Positions 40,678-51,204 of a stretch of DNA of 64,000 nt are shown here, one piece after another. The DNA is taken from contig JANXAL010000015.1 of NCBI GenBank assembly GCA_025062325.1, forward strand, positions 1 through 64,000, in the 5' to 3' direction. The notes beneath the pieces are model-generated. The model was not told the origin of the DNA and made no database searches. It was given only the letters and a program-made list of their open reading frames with translations. Numbering within the stretch: position 1 is the stretch's first letter; each line of letters starts with the position of its first letter. The position numbers and the translations under genes are program-made. The DNA comes from Roseiflexus sp. Its GTDB lineage: Bacteria > Chloroflexota > Chloroflexia > Chloroflexales > Roseiflexaceae.

Positions 40678-42144
40678 TCACTTCTGAGTCCAGTCGCGCA
40701 ACGCCTGGACCAGCAGGCGCACGCCGACGCCGGTGGCGCCTTTGGGCTGATACGCCTTGGATTTCGAGTCGGTCCACGCCGTTCCGGCAATATCGAGATG
40801 CGCCCAGGGATAGTCGCCGACAAAAGACTGGAGAAATGCAGCCGCCGTAATTGCGCCTGCCTGCCGCCCAGCAGAGTTGCGCACATCGGCGATATCGCTC
40901 TTGACCATCTCGCGGTATGGTTGCCACAGCGGCAATTGCCAGGCGCGCTCGCCAGCCGCCTCGCCGGCGCGCAGCAACCGTTGCGCCAGTGCATCGTCAT
41001 TTGCAAACAGACCAATCGCGTGCGGACCGAGCGCCACGCTGATCGCGCCAGTCAGCGTGGCAAGATCGATGATCGCTGAGGGATGGTAGCGTTGCGCGTA
41101 GGTCAGGGCGTCCGCCAGCACAATTCGTCCCTCGGCGTCGGTGTTCAGCACCTCAATCGTCTTACCGCTTAGGGTCTTCAGAATGTCGCCGGGGCGATAC
41201 GCTGACCCGTCGGGCATATTTTCCGCAGCGCCGATTAACGCCACGACGCGCAGCGGCAGTTGCAGCTCCGCAATCGCGTGCAGCGCGCCCAGCACTGCTG
41301 CCGCGCCGCTCATGTCCATCTTCATCGCGTCCATGTTTTCGGCAGGCTTAATCGAGATCCCGCCTGAGTCAAATGTCATCCCCTTGCCCACCAGGCAGAC
41401 GGTGAGCGCATCGGCATACTGCGCCCCGTAGTCAATGACGATAAAGCGCGGCTCATTTGCTGAACCCCGTCCGACAGCGAGAATGCCGCCGAATCCCTGC
41501 TCGCGCATCTCCGTCGGACCCAGCACCGTGATAGGCAGGCCGAACGCAGTGGCAAGTTCCTGCGCGCGTTCCGCCAGGCGCGCCGGAGTCAGATCGTTTG
41601 GGGGAAGGTTTGCCAGGTCGCGCGCTAGATTCACACCTCGCGCCACCGCATCGCCGCGCGCAACGCCGCGCGCCGCTTCTTCCTCAGCATCCCCCGGCGT
41701 CAGTAAAGTCAGTTCATCGACCTCGTGGCGATCTTCTGGCTTGAGGTCGGTCTTGTACTCCAAAAAACGGTACGATCCAAGCAGGCTGCCCTCGGCGATG
41801 GCAGCAGCAACTGCTTCAGCAGGATGATCAGGCACACCGGGCAAGGCAAACGCACATCGCTCAACCTTCAATTCTCGCGCACGCTGCGCGGCAATGGCCG
41901 CAACTTCACGCACCTGATCGAGATCAGGCGATGAACGCCTGCCAAGCCCGATCAACAACACCCGTCGCGCAGGAAGAGCGTCGCGCGGGTAGATCAAAAG
42001 CGTCTGCTTCGCCTTGCCCGACCAGTCACCCGGTTCGATCAGATCAGCCAGCGGCGACGGCAGCGGCTCCTCTTCCCACGAAGTGAGGACCAGCAGGTCG
42101 GTTGCAGTAGCCAGTGGATCGCCAGCAGCAGCGGTTACACGCAT
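40678..42144 (-). CDS. pepA: Leucyl aminopeptidase (M17)
   Basis: 488-aa cytosolic aminopeptidase with two metal ions. The M17 core VGKGMTFDSGGISIKP and NTDAEGRIVLADAL contains the metal-binding Lys, Asp and Glu residues. A variable N-terminal domain of about 170 residues precedes it, as in PepA. GGAG lies 7 nt before the ATG. Such enzymes remove N-terminal leucine and other residues during protein turnover, and some also bind DNA. First gene of the three-gene transcript with the two membrane proteins. Confidence 0.97.
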   Translation of the reverse strand: MRVTAAAGDPLATATDLLVLTSWEEEPLPSPLADLIEPGDWSGKAKQTLLIYPRDALPARRVLLIGLGRRSSPDLDQVREVAAIAAQRARELKVERCAFALPGVPDHPAEAVAAAIAEGSLLGSYRFLEYKTDLKPEDRHEVDELTLLTPGDAEEEAARGVARGDAVARGVNLARDLANLPPNDLTPARLAERAQELATAFGLPITVLGPTEMREQGFGGILAVGRGSANEPRFIVIDYGAQYADALTVCLVGKGMTFDSGGISIKPAENMDAMKMDMSGAAAVLGALHAIAELQLPLRVVALIGAAENMPDGSAYRPGDILKTLSGKTIEVLNTDAEGRIVLADALTYAQRYHPSAIIDLATLTGAISVALGPHAIGLFANDDALAQRLLRAGEAAGERAWQLPLWQPYREMVKSDIADVRNSAGRQAGAITAAAFLQSFVGDYPWAHLDIAGTAWTDSKSKAYQPKGATGVGVRLLVQALRDWTQK

Positions 42145-42619
42145 GTGAGAACTCCTATGCTCAGTGTAGAGTGTGACTAAAAAGCACTGATTGCGAGACT
42201 TTGCGTCTTCGCGTCAGCTTTATTTGAGAAACGCCAGAGAACGCCACGCTGACGCCATGCAAACTCCGTTTCGAGAACGGAGGGATATTATACCATCAGC
42301 GCCGCAGAAGCGCATTAGACGCTTGACTCCAAGTGAGGGTGCAATCGCTATAGCGGGATGTTTGGGCGCTCCGATTGGCATCGTTGGAGCGCACGGATTG
42401 CCGCAGATTGAGACGAACTCGCACGGAATTGATTGCTTTCAATCGCGAGCAAATCTGTGCCATCCGTTACCTCTGCGTCAATCCGTGTTCCCGCTATGCC
42501 GCGTTGTGTCGGGGTTCTGGGTAATCGACGCTTACTATCCTAACGCGGACAACGTAAGGGCGGGTCTGAGACTCGCCTGCAGGTCTGAGACCCGCCCCTA
42601 CTGTTACTGCGCCATCCCG
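42145..42619. repeat. Repeat-filled spacer upstream of the CopZ-like gene
   Basis: Contains a partial dispersed element (42190-42236, GACTTTGCGTCTTCGCGTCAGC, ending TTTGAGAAACGCC) and decayed 'ATCCGTG' repeats at about 42390-42490. A long inverted repeat lies at 42554-42601 (GTAAGGGCGGGTCTGAGAC / GTCTGAGACCCGCCCCTAC). No gene; the longer open frame here is the upstream shadow of the CopZ-like gene. Confidence 0.6.
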
Positions 42620-42648
42620 TTGACGCTCTCAACCGAACAGGATATACT
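42620..42648 (+). promoter_or_regulatory. Sigma-70-type promoter of the CopZ-like gene
   Basis: TTGACG at 42620-42625, 17-nt spacer, TATACT at 42643-42648. The start would lie near 42655, giving a 50-nt leader. No clear CueR- or CsoR-type operator between the hexamers. Confidence 0.78.
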
Positions 42649-42703
42649 CTTACGCCGTGCGAGTTACGTCGCGTCTCACGGTGCGTGCAGAAAGGACAGA
42701 GAG

Positions 42704-42919
42704 ATGATCAGCGATCAGTTTCGTGTGCCGGGAATGTCCTGTCAGCATTGCGTCAACGCCATTACCAGAGCGGTTAGCGCGCTGCCCGGGGTGCGTCAGG
42801 TGGTCGTCAACCTTGGCGACAAGAGCGTGCGTGTCGATCACGACCAGCGGGTGACCGCTGATGATCTCATTCGGGCCATCAACGACGCCGGGTATGATGA
42901 GGTGGCGATTCTGGTGTAG
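42704..42919 (+). CDS. Heavy-metal-associated (CopZ-like) protein
   Basis: 71-aa single HMA domain with the metal-binding GMSCQHC (C13, C16) and the ferredoxin-like pattern (VRQVVVNLGDKSVRVDHD). Such small proteins are cytosolic copper or zinc chaperones that pass metal to P-type ATPases. ATG at 42704 with AAGGA upstream; a longer open frame from 42191 is not coding. No ATPase or regulator gene is adjacent, so its partner must lie elsewhere. Confidence 0.93.
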   Translation: MISDQFRVPGMSCQHCVNAITRAVSALPGVRQVVVNLGDKSVRVDHDQRVTADDLIRAINDAGYDEVAILV

Positions 42920-42922
42920 AGA

Positions 42923-43651
42923 CTACCTCACGCCCGCGCCGAACCGGTCGAGAAGTTCCTGCATTTCTTTCCTGTCCGGATTGTCCTGGCCTACCGGTCG
43001 AATAACGATCAGACGAGGATTAACGTTGCTGCTATGCCAGATGTAGAGCCGGTGCGTCACCTCTCCTGTCGCCAGGTCCGGCATATTCAGGACACGTCTG
43101 GCAGGCGCGCCTGCAACGACAGTTTCCTCTACGGTGACGGCTTTCTGCCGTTCTTGCGGAAGCGCTGCAATCTCGGATGCCACCCAGGCATCCAACGTCG
43201 CAACGTCGCCTGAAGGAGAAATGCCCGGGGGAAGTATCGGCACGTCGAAGGAAATGCGATAGCGATGAGCGTTGTAGGTTCCTTCCAGGCTTAAAGAGCC
43301 TGCGTAGACGCCAGCATCGTTGATCGTCCAACCCTGTGGGTATTCAATATTCCAGACATCGCCGAACTGCTGACGTGTCCACTGCACGGTTGACTCGCGT
43401 GACTCTGCCGTTGGCGTGGAAACCGCTACAGGCATCATGGGCAGTGTCGCGGGCTCAGAGATCCGCATCGGCGCACTTGCAGGCGTCTGCAGCGTTTCAA
43501 TCACGGCAACCAGTGTCGTTGCGTTTGTTGCCGGAGTTGCGGTAGGCGCCAAGGGACTAATGCGAGTAGATGACATTGGAGAGGTGCAGGCAGTGAGTAC
43601 CAGCATCGTGGCGAGACTGAACGCCACGATCCGCGGGAACACTGTGTCCAT
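42923..43651 (-). CDS. Lipoprotein with PsbP-like domain
   Basis: 242-aa exported lipoprotein. Signal peptide with lipobox LTAC (lipidated Cys near residue 22), a Thr/Pro/Ala-rich linker to about residue 90, then an alpha/beta domain with WNIEYPQGWTINDAG. That motif and the layout ('YPxGW' near the start and a C-terminal helix) resemble PsbP/Mog1-like domains common in Chloroflexota lipoproteins. AAAGG lies 7 nt before the ATG. It converges with the CopZ-like gene with a 3-nt gap. Specific function unknown. Confidence 0.8.
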   Translation of the reverse strand: MDTVFPRIVAFSLATMLVLTACTSPMSSTRISPLAPTATPATNATTLVAVIETLQTPASAPMRISEPATLPMMPVAVSTPTAESRESTVQWTRQQFGDVWNIEYPQGWTINDAGVYAGSLSLEGTYNAHRYRISFDVPILPPGISPSGDVATLDAWVASEIAALPQERQKAVTVEETVVAGAPARRVLNMPDLATGEVTHRLYIWHSSNVNPRLIVIRPVGQDNPDRKEMQELLDRFGAGVR

Positions 43652-43734
43652 AGCATTGCCTTTCTAACGTAAGTCGGCGCGCGTCCTGTCAGAAGCATAA
43701 GGCGCCTGTTGATTGCAGACTATGATAGACGTGT

Positions 43735-44240
43735 GATGTGGGTCTGACGCCTTTCTCCCCTCGTCCCCCTGCTCGCAAGTGCAGATATGTTTGGAGTGCG
43801 ATGGAGGTTCGCCGCGTCCTGACGCCCTTTTCCCCCTCATCCCCCTGCCCCCTTCTCCCACCAGGGGAGAAGGGGGAGTTGGGCCGCCCTGTTGCCTGAA
43901 ACGGTCGATGCACCGCCAGAGCTCGCAGAAAACTCTACACTTGCGAAATCCCCCCTGCCCCCTTCTCCCGCTCCCCGCATCCGGGGGGTTGGGGAAGATT
44001 CGACTGACATCTGCACCCCGCAACTCTCCCGCTCCCCGCATGCGGGGGATTGGGGACGATGCGGGACGTTTGTGATAACACCAGTGCTCCCGCTCCCCGC
44101 ATGCGGGGGATTGGGGGGAGAATGGGGAGAGGGCATCCTGCTGCCTGAAACGGGTATACGACGGGAGGGCGCGCCAAAATTCCACATTTGTGAGAGAGAG
44201 TTGGGGCATCCCAGTGTCCAAAACAAAGGCGGAAATTCCC
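43735..44240 (+). repeat. Compound dispersed element with two copies and hairpin array
   Basis: First copy at about 43785-43945: GACGCCC, TTTTCCCCCTCATC, the stem CCCCCTTCTCCC / GGGGAGAAGGGGG, CTGTTGCCTGAAACGG, then AAAACTCTACACTTGCGA. A second copy starts with CCCCCTGCCCCCTTC at 43951, is interrupted by a three-unit hairpin array (43965-44117), and resumes with CTGCTGCCTGAAACGG at about 44138 and AAAATTCCACATTTGTGA at about 44175. The whole 43652-44406 spacer holds no supportable gene. Confidence 0.7.
43965..44117 (+). repeat. Three-unit 61-bp hairpin array with CRISPR-like geometry
   Basis: Three 31-bp units with palindromic core CCCCGCATGCGGGG (core variant CCCCGCATCCGGGG in the first) begin at 43965, 44026 and 44087. 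The period is exactly 61 bp and the two intervening segments are 30 bp each. The unit resembles type I-E repeats in size and core. No cas gene is in the window, the two spacers look partly alike, and the array sits inside a dispersed element, so I do not call it a CRISPR. Confidence 0.6.
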
Positions 44241-44406
44241 AGGGTCAGGGGCGTTCCAGCCAGCAACTTTGGGGTGTCGGAGGCGATGCTGACGGTGCCG
44301 CTGTTGCGGCACCGTTGCGAGGCGACGTTCGACGTCTTTGTAGACGACGATCGTGCGCCCCCATGTATCCGCACATCCTCCACCTTCGCACATTCAACGT
44401 CCGACG

Positions 44407-45963
<1,557 letters not shown>

Positions 45964-46036
45964 TCATTGATTGGCAGATGACAGCGAATCAGCAGTCGTA
46001 CTCCAACGGTCGCTTTCAACGATGCCATAGCATCAT

Positions 46037-46065
46037 AGTATACTCACGGCATCCGGGATCGTCAA
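46037..46065 (-). promoter_or_regulatory. Sigma-70-type promoter of guaB
   Basis: TTGACG (46065-46060), 17-nt spacer, TATACT (46042-46037) on the minus strand. It lies just beyond the stop codon of the upstream gene and gives a leader of roughly 150 nt that contains the terminator-like hairpin. Confidence 0.82.
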
Positions 46066-46073
46066 TGTCTGAG

Positions 46074-47798
46074 TCAGCCCGATTGCGCTGGTACGTTGAT
46101 TCGGTATACTTGCCCGGTGAGATTATGCGCCAACGGGACAGGCGATCCAATCGCGGCGAGTTCGCCCCATCGTCGCGCATCGGCAGCGATCGCATCACGC
46201 CGCCCGCTCACATAATAGACTGTATCGAACCCCGCAGCGCCCAACCGTTCGATAAGATAATCAAGATCAGCGCCGTCATCAATCAGAAAAATCATGCGCT
46301 TGTCATAAAAGATCGGCGCCAGCAGCGGCGGACCATACCAGGTGTCGGTGATAATCGCTGCGGCTCCGCTTTGCGCAACTGTCGTGAGCAATGTATGGTT
46401 TGCCATATTGAAGTCGCGCAACTGGCGCAAACCTGCATATTGTGACAGCAAGGCAACGAAGAGTAAAATGGCGGTAACACCTGCAACCGCTGCGCCAGCC
46501 GCGGGTTGGCGCAGCCATGAGCGCGCGCGCCAGAAGCCCGCAATTGTCAGCGCTGGCAATGCTGGCAATAGCATGCGCGGACCCCATTGCGCACCGCCGT
46601 CGGGCAGCGGCGCCAGCCAGGCCAGCGTGATAAACGTCAACCCGAAGGCTGTCAGAATCAAAGGGGCATCCACACGATCTGATCGCTCATCCGGGACAAC
46701 CGGGAAACAACAGAGCAGCACTGCAGGAAAGGTGATCAGCAGCGTTGTTTGCAGCCCGCCGCGCGGCGTCATTTGAATGATGGCAGCAATCGCAATCGCC
46801 AGGACGACGGTGAGCGCGAATCCAATATTCGCCACGCTGTATGCGCGCCACATTGCCGTGATGAGGGCGATCATCACCATTATGATCACCGAGCCAACCA
46901 GAACAGGCTCGTCCTGGGGCGCGATCAGGAGATCAGCCCATGCTAGGCGCATCATCAACGGATCGCTCGTTCCCTGATACTGCGCGGCGCCAGCAACCAG
47001 CACATGGGGACCGACCACGGCGCCGAATGTGATCTGGTTGTAGATCAGCAAGGGCAGCACGCCAGCGATCGCACCGACGCCAATCCAGCTGGCGGCGCGC
47101 AGCGCCCGTGAACGCCGGGTAAGAAGGACTGCGCCAATCAGCGCTGGCGCCGCCAGAACGGTTTCATTGCGCAACCATACCGCCGCGCCAATGGCGATGC
47201 CAGCGCCAAAGAGCCAGCGCCGCTCATTGCGATGATACCCTTCCAGAGCCAGCCAGAGAGCCAGGGTCACCAGCAGGGTCGCGGGGAGATGTTCCCAGAA
47301 AATGACGCTGTAAAACAGCAGCGGCGATGTCAATGCCAACGCCAGTGCCGCCAGAAGCGCTCCTCGCGGACCAAGCAGCGGACGGGCAATGCGAACACAG
47401 ATCACCGACAGCGCGGCGAGGGAAACCAGCGGCAACAGGTATAACCCGGCAAAGCCGAAGAAAAAGAAAGGGACGCTGCTCATCAGGGCGAAGGCGTCCG
47501 AAAACATTGCGTAGGTCTGCTTACCGCGCTGAAAATATTGCCCTCGTAACGGACTGACCCTGCCGTCCGGGTCGATCGCCGCACCGGGGTAGATCAGCGC
47601 ACTGCTGCTGAATTTGTTCAGCAATAGACTCTGTACCTGAATCAGCTTCACGCCCTGATCGCTGGACCAGAATCCGTTGAGCGGGCCGACATATCCGAAA
47701 AGCAATGCGGCGGCAACGAACAGCGGCAACAGGAACGCGACAGCTTCCGGCCAGCAGTGCGCGAACGAAAAGCGTCTTCTCAGCGAGGTTCTGTGCAT
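46074..47798 (-). CDS. GT-C-like polytopic membrane glycosyltransferase (putative)
   Basis: 574-aa protein with about twelve transmembrane helices and a C-terminal soluble tail of about 110 residues. An early extracytoplasmic loop with FWSSDQGVKLIQVQSL has the acidic residue found in the first loop of GT-C enzymes (PMT/ArnT type), which use lipid-linked sugars. ATG at 47798 is chosen over a TTG four codons earlier; no good binding site is seen for either. It ends in the guaB promoter region. Substrate unknown. Confidence 0.65.
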   Translation of the reverse strand: MHRTSLRRRFSFAHCWPEAVAFLLPLFVAAALLFGYVGPLNGFWSSDQGVKLIQVQSLLLNKFSSSALIYPGAAIDPDGRVSPLRGQYFQRGKQTYAMFSDAFALMSSVPFFFFGFAGLYLLPLVSLAALSVICVRIARPLLGPRGALLAALALALTSPLLFYSVIFWEHLPATLLVTLALWLALEGYHRNERRWLFGAGIAIGAAVWLRNETVLAAPALIGAVLLTRRSRALRAASWIGVGAIAGVLPLLIYNQITFGAVVGPHVLVAGAAQYQGTSDPLMMRLAWADLLIAPQDEPVLVGSVIIMVMIALITAMWRAYSVANIGFALTVVLAIAIAAIIQMTPRGGLQTTLLITFPAVLLCCFPVVPDERSDRVDAPLILTAFGLTFITLAWLAPLPDGGAQWGPRMLLPALPALTIAGFWRARSWLRQPAAGAAVAGVTAILLFVALLSQYAGLRQLRDFNMANHTLLTTVAQSGAAAIITDTWYGPPLLAPIFYDKRMIFLIDDGADLDYLIERLGAAGFDTVYYVSGRRDAIAADARRWGELAAIGSPVPLAHNLTGQVYRINVPAQSG

Positions 47799-48027
47799 GG
47801 CGAACGGCAATGGTGCTTCTATCCGGCATCACCTGATGGGTTGCAGCAAGACGTAGCATTCGTTCTGACAGCATCTCGTCGCACCAGAGCGCAGCCGGGC
47901 ATCGAGGGTCGGGATGATGCGTGCGTTCTGAGGCTCAGTCGTTCGTGGTTCCCAGTTCTCTCCCAAATGCTACGAAACCGCCCCCTTTCGGAGACGGTCT
48001 CGCACATCAGCAATGGATGGTATGATC

Positions 48028-48101
48028 TGGTACGGGAGACGGGAATCGAACCCGTGACTTGAGCTTGGAAGGCTCTCGCGTTACCACTACGCCACTCCCG
48101 C
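48028..48101 (-). tRNA. tRNA-Gly (anticodon TCC)
   Basis: On the minus strand the acceptor arm GCGGGAG pairs with CTCCCGT (one G-U), D arm and T arm (GGGTTCGATTCCC) fold normally, and the anticodon loop is CTTCCAA. Discriminator A is followed by a genome-encoded CCA. It reads GGA and related glycine codons. Confidence 0.95.
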
Positions 48102-48150
48102 GTTGCATTCTGATTCTAATCAGGTCTGGCAGAGTCGTCAAGAGGTGTCG

Positions 48151-49080
48151 ATGCTTCTTACGGTCACTCCCAATCCAGCCATTGACCGCCTGCTCATCGT
48201 TCCCGGCTTTCGCCACAGCGATGTATGCCGCGTTGCCGAGCGGATCGACTCGGCAGGCGGAAAAGGGTTCAACGTCACACGTGCGGCGCGCACCCTGGGT
48301 GTTCCGGTACGCACGTGCGCTCTGCTTGGAGGCGAGAACGGCAGGCAGATTGCCGCGCTAGCGCAGGCGGAAGGTCTTGAGGGCGCCTGGAGCTGGCTCA
48401 GCGCTGGCGAGTCGCGCATCTGCCTGCTGATCACCGACCCCGACGCCCGCGATCACCTCACGATCAACGAAACCGGTCCAACGGTCACTCCTGCCGACTG
48501 GACCGCATTTATGGAATTAGTCTGGAAACAGGCGCGCGGTGCTGCGTTCGTTGCAATCTCCGGCAGCGTTCCACCTGGCGTGACACCGGGGCAGTACCTC
48601 GAACTAGTGCGCGGTCTGCCTTTAGAGACCTTCGTGTGCATCGACACTAGCGGTCCGACCCTGGCAGCCGCACTCGATCTACCCGTTGATCTGCTGAAGA
48701 TCAACGTGCATGAACTGAGCGCCGCGCTTGGGCAAACGATCTCCACACCAGACGAAGCGCGCGCTGCTGCGGTTGAAGTAGTGCAGCGCGGTCCACTGCG
48801 GGTGATTGTCACGCTTGGCGCGCAGGGGGCAGTGGCGATTGACGCGCGCGGCGCCTGGTACGCACGCACGCCGCCGCTCGATCCGATCAGCCCGGTGGGC
48901 AGCGGCGATGCTGCGCTGGCGGGGGTCATTGCAGTGCTGCACACTGGCGGCTCGCTCGCTGAGGCGTTACGCATGGGAGTTGCGTGCGGCGCTGCAAATA
49001 CTTTGGTCGTCGGCGCCGGACGCATGCGCCGCGACGATGTGGCGCGGTTGCTTGCTGCAACGGATCTAAGGACGCTTTAG
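48151..49080 (+). CDS. PfkB-family sugar kinase (1-phosphofructokinase/tagatose-6-phosphate kinase-like)
   Basis: 309-aa kinase. The start [13 protein letters not shown] and [15 protein letters not shown] are the substrate and N-terminal signature of the FruK/LacC group, and GSGD at 250-253 holds the catalytic base D253. It probably phosphorylates a sugar phosphate at C1 or C6. The ATG at 48151 starts 50 nt past the tRNA on the other strand, with AGAGGTG as the binding site. No PTS or fru genes are adjacent, so the substrate cannot be narrowed. Confidence 0.9.
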   Translation: MLLTVTPNPAIDRLLIVPGFRHSDVCRVAERIDSAGGKGFNVTRAARTLGVPVRTCALLGGENGRQIAALAQAEGLEGAWSWLSAGESRICLLITDPDARDHLTINETGPTVTPADWTAFMELVWKQARGAAFVAISGSVPPGVTPGQYLELVRGLPLETFVCIDTSGPTLAAALDLPVDLLKINVHELSAALGQTISTPDEARAAAVEVVQRGPLRVIVTLGAQGAVAIDARGAWYARTPPLDPISPVGSGDAALAGVIAVLHTGGSLAEALRMGVACGAANTLVVGAGRMRRDDVARLLAATDLRTL

Positions 49081-49208
49081 CGGATGCGCAGCACGATTAA
49101 CGCAAAGGTGCGAAGACACAAGAGCGAATAGCGATCGGTTGCGACAACATGCACATTTGAGCATTCGCACTAATCAAAAGATGCTGGAGCGCCAGTTCAG
49201 AGGTGGAA

Positions 49209-49217
49209 TGGTATACT
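49209..49217 (+). promoter_or_regulatory. Extended -10 promoter element before the MoxR gene
   Basis: TGGTATACT (TG-N-TATACT) at 49209-49217. A clear -35 is lacking, as is usual for extended -10 promoters. The start would be near 49224, giving a 30-nt leader. A half copy of the CTTTGCG dispersed repeat lies upstream at 49096-49128. Confidence 0.5.
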
Positions 49218-49255
49218 ACCAGTATTCTGGAACATCTGTATATGGAACCTCTGGC

Positions 49256-50227
49256 ATGGAAGACGTCAAGACAATCGTCGAACGGATTGCGGCCAACGTC
49301 GAGCAGGTGATCATCGGGAAGCGCCGCGCCATTGTGCAGGTGTTGATCGCGCTGCTCTGCAAGGGGCACGTGCTCCTCGAAGACGTACCCGGCACCGGTA
49401 AGACAATGCTCGCCAAGGCCGTTGCACGCTCGATTGGCTGCAGTTTCAAGCGTATCCAATTCACCCCTGATTTGTTGCCATCCGACGTCACGGGCGTCTC
49501 CATCTTCAACCAGCGCACCCAGGAATTCGAGTTCCGCCCTGGTCCAATTCTTGCGCAAATTGTGCTGGCAGATGAGATTAACCGCGCGACGCCAAAGACC
49601 CAAAGCGCGCTGCTCGAAGCCATGGAGGAACGGCAGATCACAGTCGATGGCGTCACCTATCCGCTGCCGCAACCCTTTCTGGTGCTAGCGACACAAAACC
49701 CTATCGAGTACGAAGGAACCTTTCCCCTCCCCGAAGCGCAGCTTGACCGCTTCTTCATGCGCATTCACCTGGGCTACCCGGAGCGGAAAGACGAGATCGC
49801 CATTCTGCGTCGTCAGCGTCAGTCGCATCCAATCGAGACATTGACACAGGTAGCTGCCGCCGAGGAACTGATCAATCTGCAAGAACGCATCAAGTCGGTC
49901 TACGTTGACGAGCTGATCGAGGAGTATATTGTCTCGATCGTCGCCGCCACTCGCCACCACGAGGACGTCTACCTTGGCGTCAGCGCACGCGGTTCACTGG
50001 CGCTCTACCGGGCTGCGCAGGCGCAGGCGGCGATCCTCGGGCGCGACTATGTCATTCCCGACGATGTCAAGGCGCTGGCGGAGCCGGTGCTGGCGCATCG
50101 CCTGATCATCAACCCTTCGGCGCGTATTCGCAATATTAGCGCAGCGGATGTTATTTCAGACGTGTTGCAGGCGATGGCCGTACCAGGCGCACGCGCCGGA
50201 CGTCGTTTCGAGCGCATGGCGCAGTGA
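49256..50227 (+). CDS. MoxR-type AAA+ ATPase
   Basis: 323-aa MoxR chaperone ATPase, which usually remodels or activates partner proteins with von Willebrand factor A domains. Walker A DVPGTGKT is at 43-50, Walker B ADEINRA has D106-E107, and sensor 1 is LATQNPIE. The C-terminal lid with [15 protein letters not shown] is typical. ATG at 49256; an upstream in-frame extension is probably not used. Unusually, no VWA or DUF58 gene follows; instead the next gene points the other way. Confidence 0.93.
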   Translation: MEDVKTIVERIAANVEQVIIGKRRAIVQVLIALLCKGHVLLEDVPGTGKTMLAKAVARSIGCSFKRIQFTPDLLPSDVTGVSIFNQRTQEFEFRPGPILAQIVLADEINRATPKTQSALLEAMEERQITVDGVTYPLPQPFLVLATQNPIEYEGTFPLPEAQLDRFFMRIHLGYPERKDEIAILRRQRQSHPIETLTQVAAAEELINLQERIKSVYVDELIEEYIVSIVAATRHHEDVYLGVSARGSLALYRAAQAQAAILGRDYVIPDDVKALAEPVLAHRLIINPSARIRNISAADVISDVLQAMAVPGARAGRRFERMAQ

Positions 50228-50229
50228 TG

Positions 50230-50913
50230 CTATCTAAGGCGTTGCTGGCGAGCGATGCCGGGCGCCGTCCCTTCGGCCGTATGCCGCAGGAAGAGCAATC
50301 CGGCTTCCATTCGGTTGCTCACCTTCAGCTTTGCCAGAATGTTGCTCACGTGCTTCATCGCCGTGTTGTAGGTAATGTCGAGCCGTGCAGCGATCTCTCG
50401 ATTCCCCAATCCTTCAGCGATCAGTTGCAGAATCTCCAGTTCGCGGGAAGTCAGTTCGCTCAAGCTGGCGACCGGACCGCTGATCGCTGGCGGACGCGCT
50501 GCACGGCGCAACACCTCGGCGGGAAAAAGCAACTGCCCCTCTTGCAAGCGTTGGACTGCGTGCAGGTATGTTGCTGCCTCAAGTTCCTTCGACAAACATC
50601 CGGAGGCGCCAGCGAGAAATGCCTGACTCTGCAATTCTAGCGCTTCGTGTTCATATGCCGTCAGCAACAGAATAGCCGTCTGCGGTTGCAGCGTGTTCAG
50701 CATGTGAACATACTCAAAGACATCCCCGCCCGGCAGATATCGATCCATGATGATGATTTCTGGCTCAGCGTCGATCATGCAGCGGTCGAGACTTTCGAGC
50801 GAGTCCGCCTCACCAACGACGACATGCCCTGCGCTGCGTAAATGGTGCGCCAGGCTCTGTCGAAACAGATGCTGCTGATCGGCAAGCACAATACGCGCGC
50901 GCCGCGAAGCCAT
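50230..50913 (-). CDS. NarL/FixJ-type response regulator
   Basis: 227-aa regulator with a receiver domain (phosphoacceptor in IIIMDRYLPGG, near residue 57; conserved Lys in CLSKEL) and a C-terminal LuxR-type HTH (LTSRELEILQLIAEGLGNREIAARLDITYNT...). The second acidic residue of the usual DD pair is Gln (LADQQ), seen in some members. It converges with the MoxR gene with a 2-nt gap. Its cognate kinase is not adjacent. The next plus-strand gene starts 290 nt away; that spacer holds nothing I can name. Confidence 0.93.
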   Translation of the reverse strand: MASRRARIVLADQQHLFRQSLAHHLRSAGHVVVGEADSLESLDRCMIDAEPEIIIMDRYLPGGDVFEYVHMLNTLQPQTAILLLTAYEHEALELQSQAFLAGASGCLSKELEAATYLHAVQRLQEGQLLFPAEVLRRAARPPAISGPVASLSELTSRELEILQLIAEGLGNREIAARLDITYNTAMKHVSNILAKLKVSNRMEAGLLFLRHTAEGTAPGIARQQRLR

Positions 50914-51204
50914 AGTGCGTCCTCATCCATCGTCAAGAGCAGGATCAAAGACTCTGGGAGAAAGAGTATGCCAGACTTCCCGCTATCGCTCGCTACTCTT
51001 ACTCTCATATCCCTGCTGACATGTAGAGAAATAGCATGCTGTATCTCCTGTTGTCACCCCTCAACTCATCAGTTTCCCGGTACCTGAACTCAGTAATAGC
51101 CGACTTCCCTATTTCTGGAATGAAAAATACACAAACTCATCATAGCATCCGATTTCCCGCGCGTGCTATGGTAGATACGCACATTCTAGCGAGATTTCAC
51201 TGCA

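Noticed and set aside
43965-44117. Calling the 61-bp array a genuine CRISPR
   Set aside because: Only three units, no cas gene in the window, the two spacers look partly alike, and the array is nested inside a dispersed element. Reported as a repeat and a finding instead.
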